From NCBI GenBank assembly GCA_014763665.1, contig JACXUY010000016.1:1-60222 (forward strand): a stretch of 60,222 nt of DNA, given 5' to 3'. Under the pieces are notes generated by a model. It was not told the DNA's origin. It made no database searches and saw only the letters and a list, made by a program, of their open reading frames with translations. Source of the stretch: Gammaproteobacteria bacterium. Lineage in GTDB: Bacteria; Pseudomonadota; Gammaproteobacteria; Thiomicrospirales; Thiomicrospiraceae. Of the stretch, positions 7,988-16,095 are shown piece by piece. The translations under genes and the position numbers were made by a program. How positions within the stretch are numbered: the first letter of the stretch is position 1; every line of letters starts with the position of its first letter.

Positions 7988-9117
7988 GTACTGAAAATAC
8001 TGCCAAACCGACCGAACAGGAAATGTCCCTAATTGGTCACCTAATGGAATTAAGAGACCGTTTAGTGAGGGCAGTCATTGCCATTATTGTCGTTTTCTTG
8101 GTACTTTTTCCCTTTGCTAATGACATCTACAGCTTCATCGCTGAACCACTAACACGCTACCTCCCCGAAGGCAGTAGTATGATGGCCATAGGCGTTATCT
8201 CTCCTTTCTTAACACCGTTAAAATTGGCTCTGATCGCGTCGATTTTTTTATCTATGCCATTTTTGTTGTATCAATTATGGGCATTCATTGCGCCAGCCCT
8301 CTACCAAAATGAAAAACGCCTAGCTGCACCTATGTTAATTGCCAGCACTTTCTTGTTTTATGCAGGCGGTGCTTTTGTTTTCTTCTTGGTTTTCCCTCTC
8401 GTTTTCAAATTCATGGCTGGGATAACCCCCGATGGCGTACAAATTGGTACGGATATTCAACTCTACCTAGATTTTGTCATAGGTATGTTTTTCGCCTTTG
8501 GCTTAGCTTTCCAAGTACCTATTGTTACCGTTTTATTACTGGTAACACGCATGGTCAGCCCCGAAAAAATGCGTCGTGCCCGTCCTTATGTCATTGTTGG
8601 TGCTTTTTCGATTGCCGCCTTCATTACACCACCCGATGTGATTTCACAAACGCTGCTTGCTGTGCCTATGTGGTTTATGTACGAAGGTGGATTGTGGTTT
8701 GGCGAACGTATGGTTAAAAATCGTGATGCCGAAATTGCAGCTCAAGAAGCCAATGACGACAACCCACCAACGCCACCTGAAGGTAGCACACCAGCGAGCA
8801 CAATCTCAACTGAAAACGCCATCACAACCAGTGCCGTCGCTGGAGCAGGTGTCATAGCAGCAACCAGCGCCAGCGCTACAGAAGCAGTGACAGCCGATGC
8901 TCAAGCGTCAACAGAGATGGCTCATTCAACTGCCACAGCATCGTCCGATGCGGTGTTAGACAATGCCTTGAACAGTGACGAAGATTTTGAACGTGCTTTT
9001 GCTGCCATTGATATGGAACGTGCTAAATTACACGCACCATTAGAGCCGACTCACCTAGCCGACGCACCTAGCGCAGAAACAGACAAAACCAGTACAACAA
9101 ACAACGCATCAACCTAG
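7984..9117 (+). CDS. tatC: TatC, twin-arginine translocase core receptor, with an unusually long C-terminal tail
   Basis: The six-helix core is in residues about 1-250: the N-terminal LIGHLMELRDRLVRAVIAI with the signal-peptide-binding region, FLLYQLWAFIAPALYQNEK, FALGLAFQ-like helix 4, and AFITPPDVISQTLLAVPM. TatC recognises the twin-arginine motif. Family members are about 250-260 residues. This one runs to 377, adding about 120 residues rich in Ala, Thr and Ser that contain two hydrophobic Ala/Val/Gly stretches but no recognised domain. The last codons lie in the terminator hairpin at 9105-9140. Confidence 0.93.
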   Translation: MSTENTAKPTEQEMSLIGHLMELRDRLVRAVIAIIVVFLVLFPFANDIYSFIAEPLTRYLPEGSSMMAIGVISPFLTPLKLALIASIFLSMPFLLYQLWAFIAPALYQNEKRLAAPMLIASTFLFYAGGAFVFFLVFPLVFKFMAGITPDGVQIGTDIQLYLDFVIGMFFAFGLAFQVPIVTVLLLVTRMVSPEKMRRARPYVIVGAFSIAAFITPPDVISQTLLAVPMWFMYEGGLWFGERMVKNRDAEIAAQEANDDNPPTPPEGSTPASTISTENAITTSAVAGAGVIAATSASATEAVTADAQASTEMAHSTATASSDAVLDNALNSDEDFERAFAAIDMERAKLHAPLEPTHLADAPSAETDKTSTTNNAST

Positions 9118-9140
9118 TCAATGATTGACGAGTTGATGCG
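9105..9140 (+). terminator. Hairpin at the 3' end of the tat operon
   Basis: The outer arms CGCATCAAC (9105-9113) and GTTGATGCG (9132-9140) are a perfect 9-bp inverted repeat. Inside them GTCAA/TTGAC form a second stem. A run CCATTTTTA follows. It begins inside the last codons of tatC and ends just before the rpoH -10 element. Confidence 0.7.
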
Positions 9141-9153
9141 CCATTTTTATAAT
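9125..9153 (+). promoter_or_regulatory. Sigma-70-type promoter for rpoH
   Basis: TTGACG at 9125-9130 and TATAAT at 9148-9153 are separated by 17 bp, close to the vegetative consensus. The expected start is near 9160, leaving a short leader with GGGAGGGAG before the rpoH ATG. The -35 lies within the descending arm of the tat terminator hairpin. Confidence 0.75.
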
Positions 9154-9188
9154 CATAAGCTTAATAACTTACAGGGAGGGAGATTGAG

Positions 9189-10064
9189 ATGAACACCAAC
9201 AGCCAAAATCTACCAAGCATCGCCAAAAGCATTGCCCTTGCCGATCCCAGTCATGACCTAAGTGGTTATTTGCGTCTCATTCGTTCTTTACCACTGCTCA
9301 GTGCCGAAGAAGAAATGGAATTAGCGCGCCGCTATCATGAACATCAAGACTTACGTGCTGCCGAACAACTCGTGCTGTTTAACCTACGTCATGTAGTACC
9401 CATTGTGCGCTCCTACAAAGGCTATGGCTTACCAGAAGCAGACCTATTACAGGAAGGTAGCATTGGCTTGATGAAAGCGGTGAAACGCTTCGATATTGGT
9501 GCTGGCGTGCGCCTCATGACTTTCGCCTCACACTGGATTCGTGCTGAAATCAACGAATACATCCTGAAAAACTGGCGCATGGTCAAAATTGCGACCACTA
9601 AAGCGCAGCGCAAACTGTTTTTCAAACTGCGTAGTCACAAAGACAGTCTTGATGCCATCAATCATACCCAGGCTCTACGTATCGCCCATGAGCTCGGCGT
9701 TAAACCCGAAGAAGTCTTAGCAATGGATGCTCGACTTTCTTTGCCCGACGTGTCTGTTGCCACGCCGACAGACAATGACGAAGAAGATCAACCGCAGCTG
9801 ACCCTATTTGATAGCCGTTACATTCCCGAAGACATAGCGATTGAAGCTGAAGAAGAGCAACTTACCTACAGCCGCGTGCATGAAGCATTAGCAACGCTGA
9901 GTGAGCGTGAACAGGCTATCGTTGAAGCGCGTTTATTACGTGAAGATAAAGCAACACTAGCAGAGCTCGCAGAACAATTTGGTGTTTCCTTAGAGCGGGT
10001 ACGCCAAATCGAAAGCGCAGCATTGAAAAAGCTCAAAACACATTTATCGGTGCTGGTTGCTTAA
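9189..10064 (+). CDS. rpoH: RpoH, heat-shock sigma factor sigma-32
   Basis: The 291-residue protein shows region 1.2/2 (YLRLIRSLPLLSAEEE, NLRHVVPIVRSYKGYGLPEADLLQEGSIGLMKAV), the -10 recognition region 2.4 (MTFASHWIRAEINEYIL), the RpoH box (QRKLFFKLR) that separates it from RpoD/RpoS, and region 4 (LAELAEQFGVSLERVRQIESAALKKL). It directs transcription of chaperone and protease genes and is normally controlled by RNA thermometry and DnaK/FtsH. A strong GGGAGG ribosome site precedes the ATG. It has its own promoter overlapping the tat terminator. Confidence 0.96.
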   Translation: MNTNSQNLPSIAKSIALADPSHDLSGYLRLIRSLPLLSAEEEMELARRYHEHQDLRAAEQLVLFNLRHVVPIVRSYKGYGLPEADLLQEGSIGLMKAVKRFDIGAGVRLMTFASHWIRAEINEYILKNWRMVKIATTKAQRKLFFKLRSHKDSLDAINHTQALRIAHELGVKPEEVLAMDARLSLPDVSVATPTDNDEEDQPQLTLFDSRYIPEDIAIEAEEEQLTYSRVHEALATLSEREQAIVEARLLREDKATLAELAEQFGVSLERVRQIESAALKKLKTHLSVLVA

Positions 10065-10076
10065 CCGCACCGATAA
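10044..10076. terminator. Hairpin between convergent rpoH and bioC
   Basis: Arms TTATCGGTGC (10044-10053) and GCACCGATAA (10067-10076) match perfectly and enclose a second stem GGTT/AACC. The rpoH stop codon lies inside the structure. There is no strong T-run on either side, so termination efficiency is uncertain. Confidence 0.5.
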
Positions 10077-10083
10077 TATCATC

Positions 10084-10995
10084 TCATCCGTGCCAACGCT
10101 TAATGGCACTGACAGGTATGGATGCTGTTTGCGGTAAGTTCCGCTCTGTTGAACCCTTATGCTCAGCAATGAAAGCATGGGCATACACCACTTCAAAGGT
10201 AGCGGGAATACGACCATCGGGCATGGCATGTTGGGCATAAGCCGCTAAAAATGCTTGCCACTTGGCTTTACCCATCAATCCCTTCTGACGCTGACCACTG
10301 GCATTGGTTGCGCCTATGGCTTTAAGGTCTTTCAGCGCCGCTGGTGCGTCGGCATAGGTCAGCGTAATGTGTTCAACATCACACACTGGGTCACTGAAAC
10401 CCGCACGCCCCAAGGCATCACCTAAATCGTGCAAATCGGCAAAATGGAGCGTGTGTTCAGCGGTTTCGCCATCGACTTGTTGCCATGCCAAGCGAATTTC
10501 TTTCAAGGTATCCGGACCCAAACTGGCCATAAACAGCACGCCATTTGGCTTTAATACGCGCCGACACTCTGCTAGTACGCTGGGTAAATCATCACACCAT
10601 TGCAACATCAAGCTCGACACCAACATGTCCATACTATTGTCTGCAAAAGGTAACTGATAGGCGTCGGCATTGACAAAAGCCACACCTAGCTCAGAATGGA
10701 AGGGATTCAACTTTTGCCACCATGCAGGCGGCGGTGCTAATTTGGCACGACATTGTTGCAACATGCTCATCGATAAATCTACCGCTACCAACTGCGCCTG
10801 AACATAATAAGTGCGCAAATGCTGCGACAAAAAACCCGTACCAGCGCCCAAGTCCATTATCTGTTGCGGCTGGATTTTCAGTAACGGCCAGCGTTCTGCT
10901 AGGCGACTGGCAACCTCTTGTTGTAGCACCGCTGCCGCATCGTAGGTTTGCGCGGCGCGGCTAAAATGTTGCGCCACCGCACGACGGTCAATCAT
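10084..10995 (-). CDS. bioC: BioC, malonyl-ACP O-methyltransferase
   Basis: BioC methylates the malonyl-ACP carboxylate so that fatty-acid synthesis can build the pimeloyl moiety of biotin. The 303-residue class I methyltransferase shows VAQHFSRAAQTYDAAAVLQ at the N-terminus (typical of BioC), IMDLGAGTGFLSQHL as motif I, ADAYQLPFADNSMDMLVSS, and RRVLKPNGVLFMASLGPDTL. The ATG at 10995, with AAGG upstream, is preferred to a longer frame that shadows bioH. It overlaps the bioH end by 8 nt, making bioB-F-H-C one operon. Confidence 0.94.
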   Translation of the reverse strand: MIDRRAVAQHFSRAAQTYDAAAVLQQEVASRLAERWPLLKIQPQQIMDLGAGTGFLSQHLRTYYVQAQLVAVDLSMSMLQQCRAKLAPPPAWWQKLNPFHSELGVAFVNADAYQLPFADNSMDMLVSSLMLQWCDDLPSVLAECRRVLKPNGVLFMASLGPDTLKEIRLAWQQVDGETAEHTLHFADLHDLGDALGRAGFSDPVCDVEHITLTYADAPAALKDLKAIGATNASGQRQKGLMGKAKWQAFLAAYAQHAMPDGRIPATFEVVYAHAFIAEHKGSTERNLPQTASIPVSAIKRWHG

Positions 10996-11773
10996 GAGCC
11001 TTTCCTTGTAAAAATGAAATAATGGCTTCTGCCGTGACACTGGGTTGGGCAAGAAAAGGTAAATGTCCCGAAGCCGCAATCAACTGACAACTTGCCTGTG
11101 GCTGCCAGCGTGCAATCTCCGCCATCAAGCTGCTGGGCACAATGGCATCGGCATCGGCAAACAACCAGAGGGTTGGCATAGTCAACTCGGCTAACTGGTG
11201 ACGCATATCGAGCGTTTGCAGTAACCACAATCCTTGACGCAATGACAGCTGATGTCCTGACATCACCTGATTCATTAACGGAAGCAACTGTTTAATCAGT
11301 TGTTTGGGTTGCTGACTGCCGAGTGCTTGCAAGGAAAAAAACGATTTTAACAACTGCTGTGTCTGTTGCATCACTTCGGTTAAATAACGCGCAAACAAGG
11401 GTTTTTCTAACGCGGGCAACCAATCTTCACGCTGCACAAAGCAGGGGCTAGTGGCCATTAACACTAATGAGACCACGCGTTGCGGATATCGCCAAGCGAT
11501 CTGTTGCGCCAACAATCCCCCCAGTGACCAACCGACCAGAATAGCAGACTCTGGCAAAGCGGCAACAATGGCATCCACCCAGCCATCTAATAGCGCCTCA
11601 TCTGACCATGACGCCTGCGGGCTCTGTCCATGACCCGGCAAGTCAATTAAGGTGATGCGATAACCAACAAAATGGGCTTCAATCCAAGATCGCCACAGCG
11701 CACTATTTGCCCCCCAGCCATGCAGAAATACCAGCTCTGGCCCCTGACCAAACTCTTCACTCGCTAAGCGCAC
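10988..11773 (-). CDS. bioH: BioH, pimeloyl-ACP methyl ester carboxylesterase
   Basis: BioH cleaves the methyl ester made by BioC, releasing pimeloyl-ACP for BioF. It is an alpha/beta hydrolase of about 261 residues with the oxyanion segment FLHGWGANSALW, the nucleophile elbow ILVGWSLGGLLAQ (Ser), an acid in LWLFADADAIVP, and the His in ASGHLPFLAQ. A GTG at 11773, preceded by GAGGAGG at good spacing, matches family start sites; an in-frame GTG at 11794 is the longer option. It overlaps the bioF end by about 10 nt. Confidence 0.92.
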   Translation of the reverse strand: MRLASEEFGQGPELVFLHGWGANSALWRSWIEAHFVGYRITLIDLPGHGQSPQASWSDEALLDGWVDAIVAALPESAILVGWSLGGLLAQQIAWRYPQRVVSLVLMATSPCFVQREDWLPALEKPLFARYLTEVMQQTQQLLKSFFSLQALGSQQPKQLIKQLLPLMNQVMSGHQLSLRQGLWLLQTLDMRHQLAELTMPTLWLFADADAIVPSSLMAEIARWQPQASCQLIAASGHLPFLAQPSVTAEAIISFLQGKAHD

Positions 11774-12957
11774 ACCCCCTCCTCGCGCTGACACGCAGCT
11801 AAAGCAGTCAACAAGGATTCTATCTGCTCGACACTATGCCCCGCCGATAAGGAAACACGCAAACGTGCTGTGCCTTGGGCAACCGTTGGCGGTCGAATAG
11901 CGGGCAGCCAAAAACCCGATTGCCACAGCTTGGCTTGCCAGGCCAAGGCACGCTCATTAGAACCCAGCAATATTGGTTGAATCGGTGTAGATGAAGGCAA
12001 TAAGGACAATCCCAAGGCTTGCGCTCCCTGTCGAAAAACCGCAATCAGCTCATCCAGCTTTAACCTGGCTGCTTCGCCCACTTCCCCTGCTAGCAGACGC
12101 AAGGCAGCACGACTGAAACTGGCTTGGTAAGGCGGTTGAGCGGTGGTGTAAATATAACTGCGTCCCCACTGGGCAATGCTGTCTATCAATAAGCCAGAAC
12201 CAGCAATAAAAGCGCCACTACTGGCAAAGGCCTTACCTAGGGTACCCACTCGCAACACAGACGCATCGGCCGCCTGTTGCTGATGCGCAAACAAACCGCG
12301 ACCTTGTTCACCCAGAACGCCAAAGCTATGCGCTTCATCCACCACCAGCAAGCCGTCCTGTTCTGCCACTAAGGACAACATCTTGCCTAGGCAGACCGCA
12401 TCGCCATCCATACTAAAGACACCGTCAGTCACCACCATGGTCAACCCCTCTGTGGGCTGCGCCAAACGCCGTGCCAACGCTTCCATGTCATTATGCGCAT
12501 AACGCTGAAAACGAGCAGAAGATAAGCGTGCGCCATCTAATAGCGAAGCGTGATTGAGTTTGTCGTGATAGAGCGCATCACCGTCTTGTAGCAGTGCGGT
12601 TTGCGCCGCCAAATTGGCTAAATAACCACTCGAAAAAAGCAACACACGCTCGACACCCAACCAATCAGCCAGTTCATCTTCCAGTAAATGGTGCGGTAAA
12701 TGATGCCCTGCCAACACATGAGAAGCCGTGCTTCCCGCCTTTCCCGCCTGTTGGTGCAGGCCTTGCGCCAACAGGGGCAAGTCTGGCGATTCGGCTAAGC
12801 CTAAGTAATCGTTACTGGCAAAGTTAATAAGCCACTGACCATTGACCTGCACACGCGCTCCAGGTGCACTGGTGAGCAATGGACGCGACCGCCACAAGCC
12901 CAGTTGCTGTCGCTGGCGTTGACGTTCGGTCAGTCGCTGCTGCCAACGCAATGACAT
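11764..12957 (-). CDS. bioF: BioF, 8-amino-7-oxononanoate synthase
   Basis: BioF is a PLP enzyme joining pimeloyl-ACP and L-alanine. The 397 residues are full length for the alpha-oxoamine synthase family: FASNDYLGLAESP, LFSSGYLANLAAQTALL, VVDEAHSFGVLGEQGRG with the PLP-contacting Asp and His, and the Schiff-base lysine in VGTLGKAFASSGAF. It starts 6 nt downstream of the bioB stop. bioA and bioD, needed for the next two steps, are not in this window. Confidence 0.96.
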   Translation of the reverse strand: MSLRWQQRLTERQRQRQQLGLWRSRPLLTSAPGARVQVNGQWLINFASNDYLGLAESPDLPLLAQGLHQQAGKAGSTASHVLAGHHLPHHLLEDELADWLGVERVLLFSSGYLANLAAQTALLQDGDALYHDKLNHASLLDGARLSSARFQRYAHNDMEALARRLAQPTEGLTMVVTDGVFSMDGDAVCLGKMLSLVAEQDGLLVVDEAHSFGVLGEQGRGLFAHQQQAADASVLRVGTLGKAFASSGAFIAGSGLLIDSIAQWGRSYIYTTAQPPYQASFSRAALRLLAGEVGEAARLKLDELIAVFRQGAQALGLSLLPSSTPIQPILLGSNERALAWQAKLWQSGFWLPAIRPPTVAQGTARLRVSLSAGHSVEQIESLLTALAACQREEGVCA

Positions 12958-12963
12958 GGCGAC

Positions 12964-13929
12964 TTAACAACCACTCGCTGCTTGCGTTAAGCCCAGACGC
13001 TTAAACAGTAAGCGGTCATGTTGTGCATCGGGGTTGTCAGCAGTGAGCAATTTTTCTCCGTAGAAAATGGAATTAGCACCGGCTAAAAAACACAGTGCTT
13101 GCATTTCATCACTCATTGAACTTCGACCTGCCGATAAACGCACATAAGAAGCGGGCATCATAATGCGAGCCGTTGCAATGACACGAATAAAGTCAAACGG
13201 GTCAGTTTTACCGCGCATATCCGCTAATGGCGTGCCTTCAATGGGCACCAACAGATTAATGGGCACCGAATGCGGATGCTCGGGCAGGTTAGCAAAGGTA
13301 CGTAATAATTGGGCGCGATCGCCCTCACCTTCGCCGAGACCAATAATGCCACCAGAACAAACTTTCATGCCCTGCTCACGCACACGCGCTAAGGTATCCA
13401 AACGGTCTTGAAAACTGCGCGTGGTAATCACTTGCGGATAATAGGCTTCCGAGGTATCTAGATTGTGATTGTAATAATCTAACCCCGCTTCTTTTAAGCG
13501 AGCAGCCTGATCGTCATTCAGCATACCCAGTGTACAGCAGGCTTCCATGTTCAGGTCTTTGACGCCACGCACCATAGCCAGCACCAACTCGAAATCTTTG
13601 TCATTGGGATTGCGCCAAGCTGCTCCCATACAAAAGCGGGTAGCACCACTGTCTTTCGCTGCTTTCGCTTTGCTCAGCACTTCTTCTAGCTGCATTATCT
13701 GTTCTTTTTTTAAGCCAGTATCGTAACGTGCGCTTTGTGAACAATAAGAGCAATCTTCGGCACAGCCACCCGTTTTAATGTTCAACAAGGTTGATGTCTG
13801 CACGCTATTGGCATCAAAATATTGACGGTGAACCCTTTGCGCTTGAAAGATCAAATCGTTAAACGGTTGTTGAAGCAGTGCTTGCACTTCTTCTAGCGTC
13901 CAGTCGTGACGAATATCGCCTAATGCCAT
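12964..13929 (-). CDS. bioB: BioB, biotin synthase (radical SAM)
   Basis: BioB inserts sulfur into dethiobiotin. The 321 residues carry the radical-SAM cluster motif [14 protein letters not shown] (CxxxCxxC), the [2Fe-2S] ligands in the CMGAAWRNP and CTLGMLND segments, [13 protein letters not shown], and the Arg of [10 protein letters not shown]. It is the first gene of bioB-F-H-C. AAAGGAATG precedes the ATG. Its 59-bp divergent spacer with comF should hold the promoters; I see no convincing BirA-type operator there. Confidence 0.97.
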   Translation of the reverse strand: MALGDIRHDWTLEEVQALLQQPFNDLIFQAQRVHRQYFDANSVQTSTLLNIKTGGCAEDCSYCSQSARYDTGLKKEQIMQLEEVLSKAKAAKDSGATRFCMGAAWRNPNDKDFELVLAMVRGVKDLNMEACCTLGMLNDDQAARLKEAGLDYYNHNLDTSEAYYPQVITTRSFQDRLDTLARVREQGMKVCSGGIIGLGEGEGDRAQLLRTFANLPEHPHSVPINLLVPIEGTPLADMRGKTDPFDFIRVIATARIMMPASYVRLSAGRSSMSDEMQALCFLAGANSIFYGEKLLTADNPDAQHDRLLFKRLGLTQAASGC

Positions 13930-13988
13930 GCTGCATTCCTTTATAATGTGCGTGTAATTATCTATTTTACCTTAAACACGAAGCTAAC

Positions 13989-14708
13989 ATGAACTGGCTC
14001 GAAAGATTCCTTTTACCACCCCACTGCCAACTCTGCGGTGCTACGGCAGACCAAGATGAACTCTGCGCTAGCTGCGCCACCGACGTTCATGTCATTGACA
14101 CGGGTTGTCCGCTCTGCGCCCTACCCAACGATGACCATAGCATCTGCGCAGAGTGCGCCAAGCAACCACCTCATTGGCAAGCAGCACAGAGTTGCTTCGT
14201 TTACGATGGTGCGATAATGCAATTAATGCGACGCTGGAAATACGGCAAGCACAGCTCAGCAGAACGCTTGCTGTGCGAAGCTTTTGCCGGCTGGATTGAA
14301 GCGACCGAATTTACAACACAAGCGACAGCCATCATTGCCGTACCCATGCACCCGCATAAATTGCGAAAGCGCGGATTTAATGCCGCCTATCAACTGGCTA
14401 GAAGCGCCAGCCGCCTACTAAAGCTGCCACTGTTAGAACAGGCACTGAAGCGAGACCATCTTACCGATAGCCAAGCAGGCTTAGACAAAGCGGCACGACA
14501 ACAAAATTTGCTAGGCGCATTTTCCGTCAACGAACAAGCATTGAAGGGACATCAGCAGATTTTACTGATCGATGATGTTTACACCACCGGCGCGACAGCC
14601 CAAAGCTGCAGCCAGCTTTTAACCCGTGCAGGCGCGACACACCTACACTTACTGACACTGGCCAGAGCTTTGCCACCCAAATCGAACACCTTGCCATTAA
14701 CCTCATAA
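13989..14708 (+). CDS. comF: ComF-family phosphoribosyltransferase-like protein (GntX/YhgH)
   Basis: The 239-residue protein has an N-terminal zinc-ribbon region (HCQLCG, ELCASCATD, CPLCALP, SICAECAKQ) and a C-terminal type I phosphoribosyltransferase domain (KLRKRGFNAAYQLARS, and the PRPP loop ILLIDDVYTTGAT). In competent bacteria ComF helps bring single-stranded DNA across the inner membrane; in others the role is unclear (GntX). The divergent bioB/comF arrangement is common in gammaproteobacteria. Confidence 0.9.
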   Translation: MNWLERFLLPPHCQLCGATADQDELCASCATDVHVIDTGCPLCALPNDDHSICAECAKQPPHWQAAQSCFVYDGAIMQLMRRWKYGKHSSAERLLCEAFAGWIEATEFTTQATAIIAVPMHPHKLRKRGFNAAYQLARSASRLLKLPLLEQALKRDHLTDSQAGLDKAARQQNLLGAFSVNEQALKGHQQILLIDDVYTTGATAQSCSQLLTRAGATHLHLLTLARALPPKSNTLPLTS

Positions 14709-14756
14709 ATCCGTAAACTGCGTAGCAATCAATATTTTTACGTTAAGGAAACCACC

Positions 14757-15068
14757 ATGGGCACTCAATTTGATCAAGTTTCTGTTGGCAAAACCGCCAA
14801 CGTTTATTTTGATGGCAAATGCGTCAGTCACACCGTTACTTTTGCCGATGGCTCGCGTAAAAGTGTCGGCGTGATTTTACCCTCAACACTGACGTTCAAT
14901 GTCGGTGTACCCGAAATCATGGAATTACTGCAAGGTAAAGGCAAGGTCAGTGTCAATGACGGCGACTGGCAAAGCTTTGAAGGGGCTTTCACCTTCTCCG
15001 TACCGGAAAATGGTAAGTTTGTTATCGACGTGAGTGAAGACGTGCATTACGTTTGTCACTTTGGGTAA
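14757..15068 (+). CDS. ppnP: PpnP, pyrimidine/purine nucleoside phosphorylase (DUF1255)
   Basis: PpnP is a small cupin-like phosphorylase that splits several nucleosides into base and ribose 1-phosphate. The 103 residues match the family in length and motifs: VYFDGKCVSHTVTFADGSRK, GVILPSTLTFNVGVPEIMEL, and the C-terminal FEVP-type segment (FTFSVPENGKFVIDV) followed by YVCHFG. AAGGAAACC precedes the ATG. It ends 24 nt before a rho-independent terminator. Confidence 0.93.
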   Translation: MGTQFDQVSVGKTANVYFDGKCVSHTVTFADGSRKSVGVILPSTLTFNVGVPEIMELLQGKGKVSVNDGDWQSFEGAFTFSVPENGKFVIDVSEDVHYVCHFG

Positions 15069-15092
15069 TTAAACACCCCTTGAACGAATAAC

Positions 15093-15118
15093 GCCGCTCC
15101 ATTGAGCGGCTTTATTGT
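15093..15118 (+). terminator. Rho-independent terminator after ppnP
   Basis: Perfect 7-bp stem GCCGCTC / GAGCGGC with a 4-nt loop, followed by TTTATTGTT. It closes the comF-ppnP unit. Confidence 0.85.
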
Positions 15119-15124
15119 TGAAGC

Positions 15125-15736
15125 TTACAAACTCGCTAACCAAGCAGTGACATCGTCTAATTCTTCAGGCAAAATACTGTGCGCCATCGGATAACTCGCA
15201 CTGACAACCTGTCTTACTCCTAACTCGCTTAATGTCACCTTAGCGCGCTCATGGGCTGCCATAGGCACAATGTTATCGAAACGCCCATGACCTAACCAAA
15301 CGGGCGTTTGTTGCTGTTCTGTGGAAACAGACACTAAAGCATCCGCCGCTGGCAACCAAGTCGATAGTCCCACAACCGCACCAACACACTGATTGCCAGA
15401 CAAAGCCGCATGCAAGGCAACCACCCCACCCTGCGAAAAACCCAACAACAAAATACGACTGGCATCAACGCCCAGAGCCACTTGCTCATCAATCAAAGCA
15501 TGAACCCTAGCAACACTTAAGGCAATGCCTTGCTGATCGACTGGATCGGTCGGATTAAAGCCTAAAATATCAAACCATGCGGGCATACGCATACCCATAT
15601 TGGCGGTAACAGATAACTCTGGCGCATTGGGAAACAACCAAGGAACATCGTCCATACCCATCCTCTGCTGTAAGGGCATTAAGTCACCACCATCCGCACC
15701 CAACCCGTGCAACGCAATGACACAACTAGGACGCAT
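15125..15736 (-). CDS. Carboxylesterase/phospholipase-type alpha/beta hydrolase (YpfH-like)
   Basis: The 203-residue serine hydrolase has VIALHGLGADGGDL (oxyanion loop), ILLLGFSQGGVVALH (nucleophile Ser), an acid in VWLGHGRFDNIVP, and the catalytic His in YPMAHSILPEE. It belongs to the abhydrolase_2 / acyl-protein thioesterase-like group, as do YpfH and Pseudomonas EstA-type carboxylesterases. No signal peptide is present. It starts where the preceding lipoprotein gene ends (1-nt overlap), so the genes are coupled. The natural substrate is unknown. Confidence 0.85.
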   Translation of the reverse strand: MRPSCVIALHGLGADGGDLMPLQQRMGMDDVPWLFPNAPELSVTANMGMRMPAWFDILGFNPTDPVDQQGIALSVARVHALIDEQVALGVDASRILLLGFSQGGVVALHAALSGNQCVGAVVGLSTWLPAADALVSVSTEQQQTPVWLGHGRFDNIVPMAAHERAKVTLSELGVRQVVSASYPMAHSILPEELDDVTAWLASL

Positions 15737-16095
15737 TAGCGGGGACTCTCGAAGAAAATATACTGTGCTGTGTATTCACCCAATTCAAAGTAGACTTTTT
15801 TCTCTTCAGGGTCTTTAACAAAATTCAAGTTTTCATCCAACACACCATAGCCAAATCGGTAAGGACGCGCCTGACCATCACTGGTACCGTAAGCAGTCGA
15901 TAGCTTATCCACCTGAATGAAACGACGCACCACTTTTTCACCTGCATAGACTTCAACAACGCCATTGGTGCCTGTCCAGTTTTGAATACTGCGCGAAATT
16001 TGATTTTGTGATTCTTGCGTACAAGCACTCATTCCAACGCCTAAACCCACGCCCATTAACACCATTAAAGATACGATAAGACCACGCCTAACCAT
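15736..16095 (-). CDS. Small putative lipoprotein, function unknown
   Basis: About 119 residues. The N-terminus is a signal peptide (VRRGLIVSLMVLMGVGLGVG) ending in M-S-A-C, an acceptable though imperfect lipobox with Cys as the lipidation site. The mature part is hydrophilic (NGVVEVYAGEKVVRRFIQVD, YRFGYGVLDENLNFV). The ATG at 16095 has AGGGG 7 nt upstream; a TTG at 16113 would extend it. The gene begins inside the end of ubiA and abuts the esterase gene. I do not recognise the family. Confidence 0.7.
   Translation of the reverse strand: MVRRGLIVSLMVLMGVGLGVGMSACTQESQNQISRSIQNWTGTNGVVEVYAGEKVVRRFIQVDKLSTAYGTSDGQARPYRFGYGVLDENLNFVKDPEEKKVYFELGEYTAQYIFFESPR

Noticed and set aside
8750-9050. 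Frameshift or gene fusion at the tatC 3' end
   Set aside because: The tail is low-complexity but stays open in frame with codon use like the rest, and no second domain is recognisable.
13930-13988. Possible biotin operator (TTATCTATTT, similar to BioR sites) between bioB and comF
   Set aside because: BioR sites are known from alphaproteobacteria, the match is only 8 of 10, and no BioR gene is seen. No BirA-type bipartite palindrome is present either.
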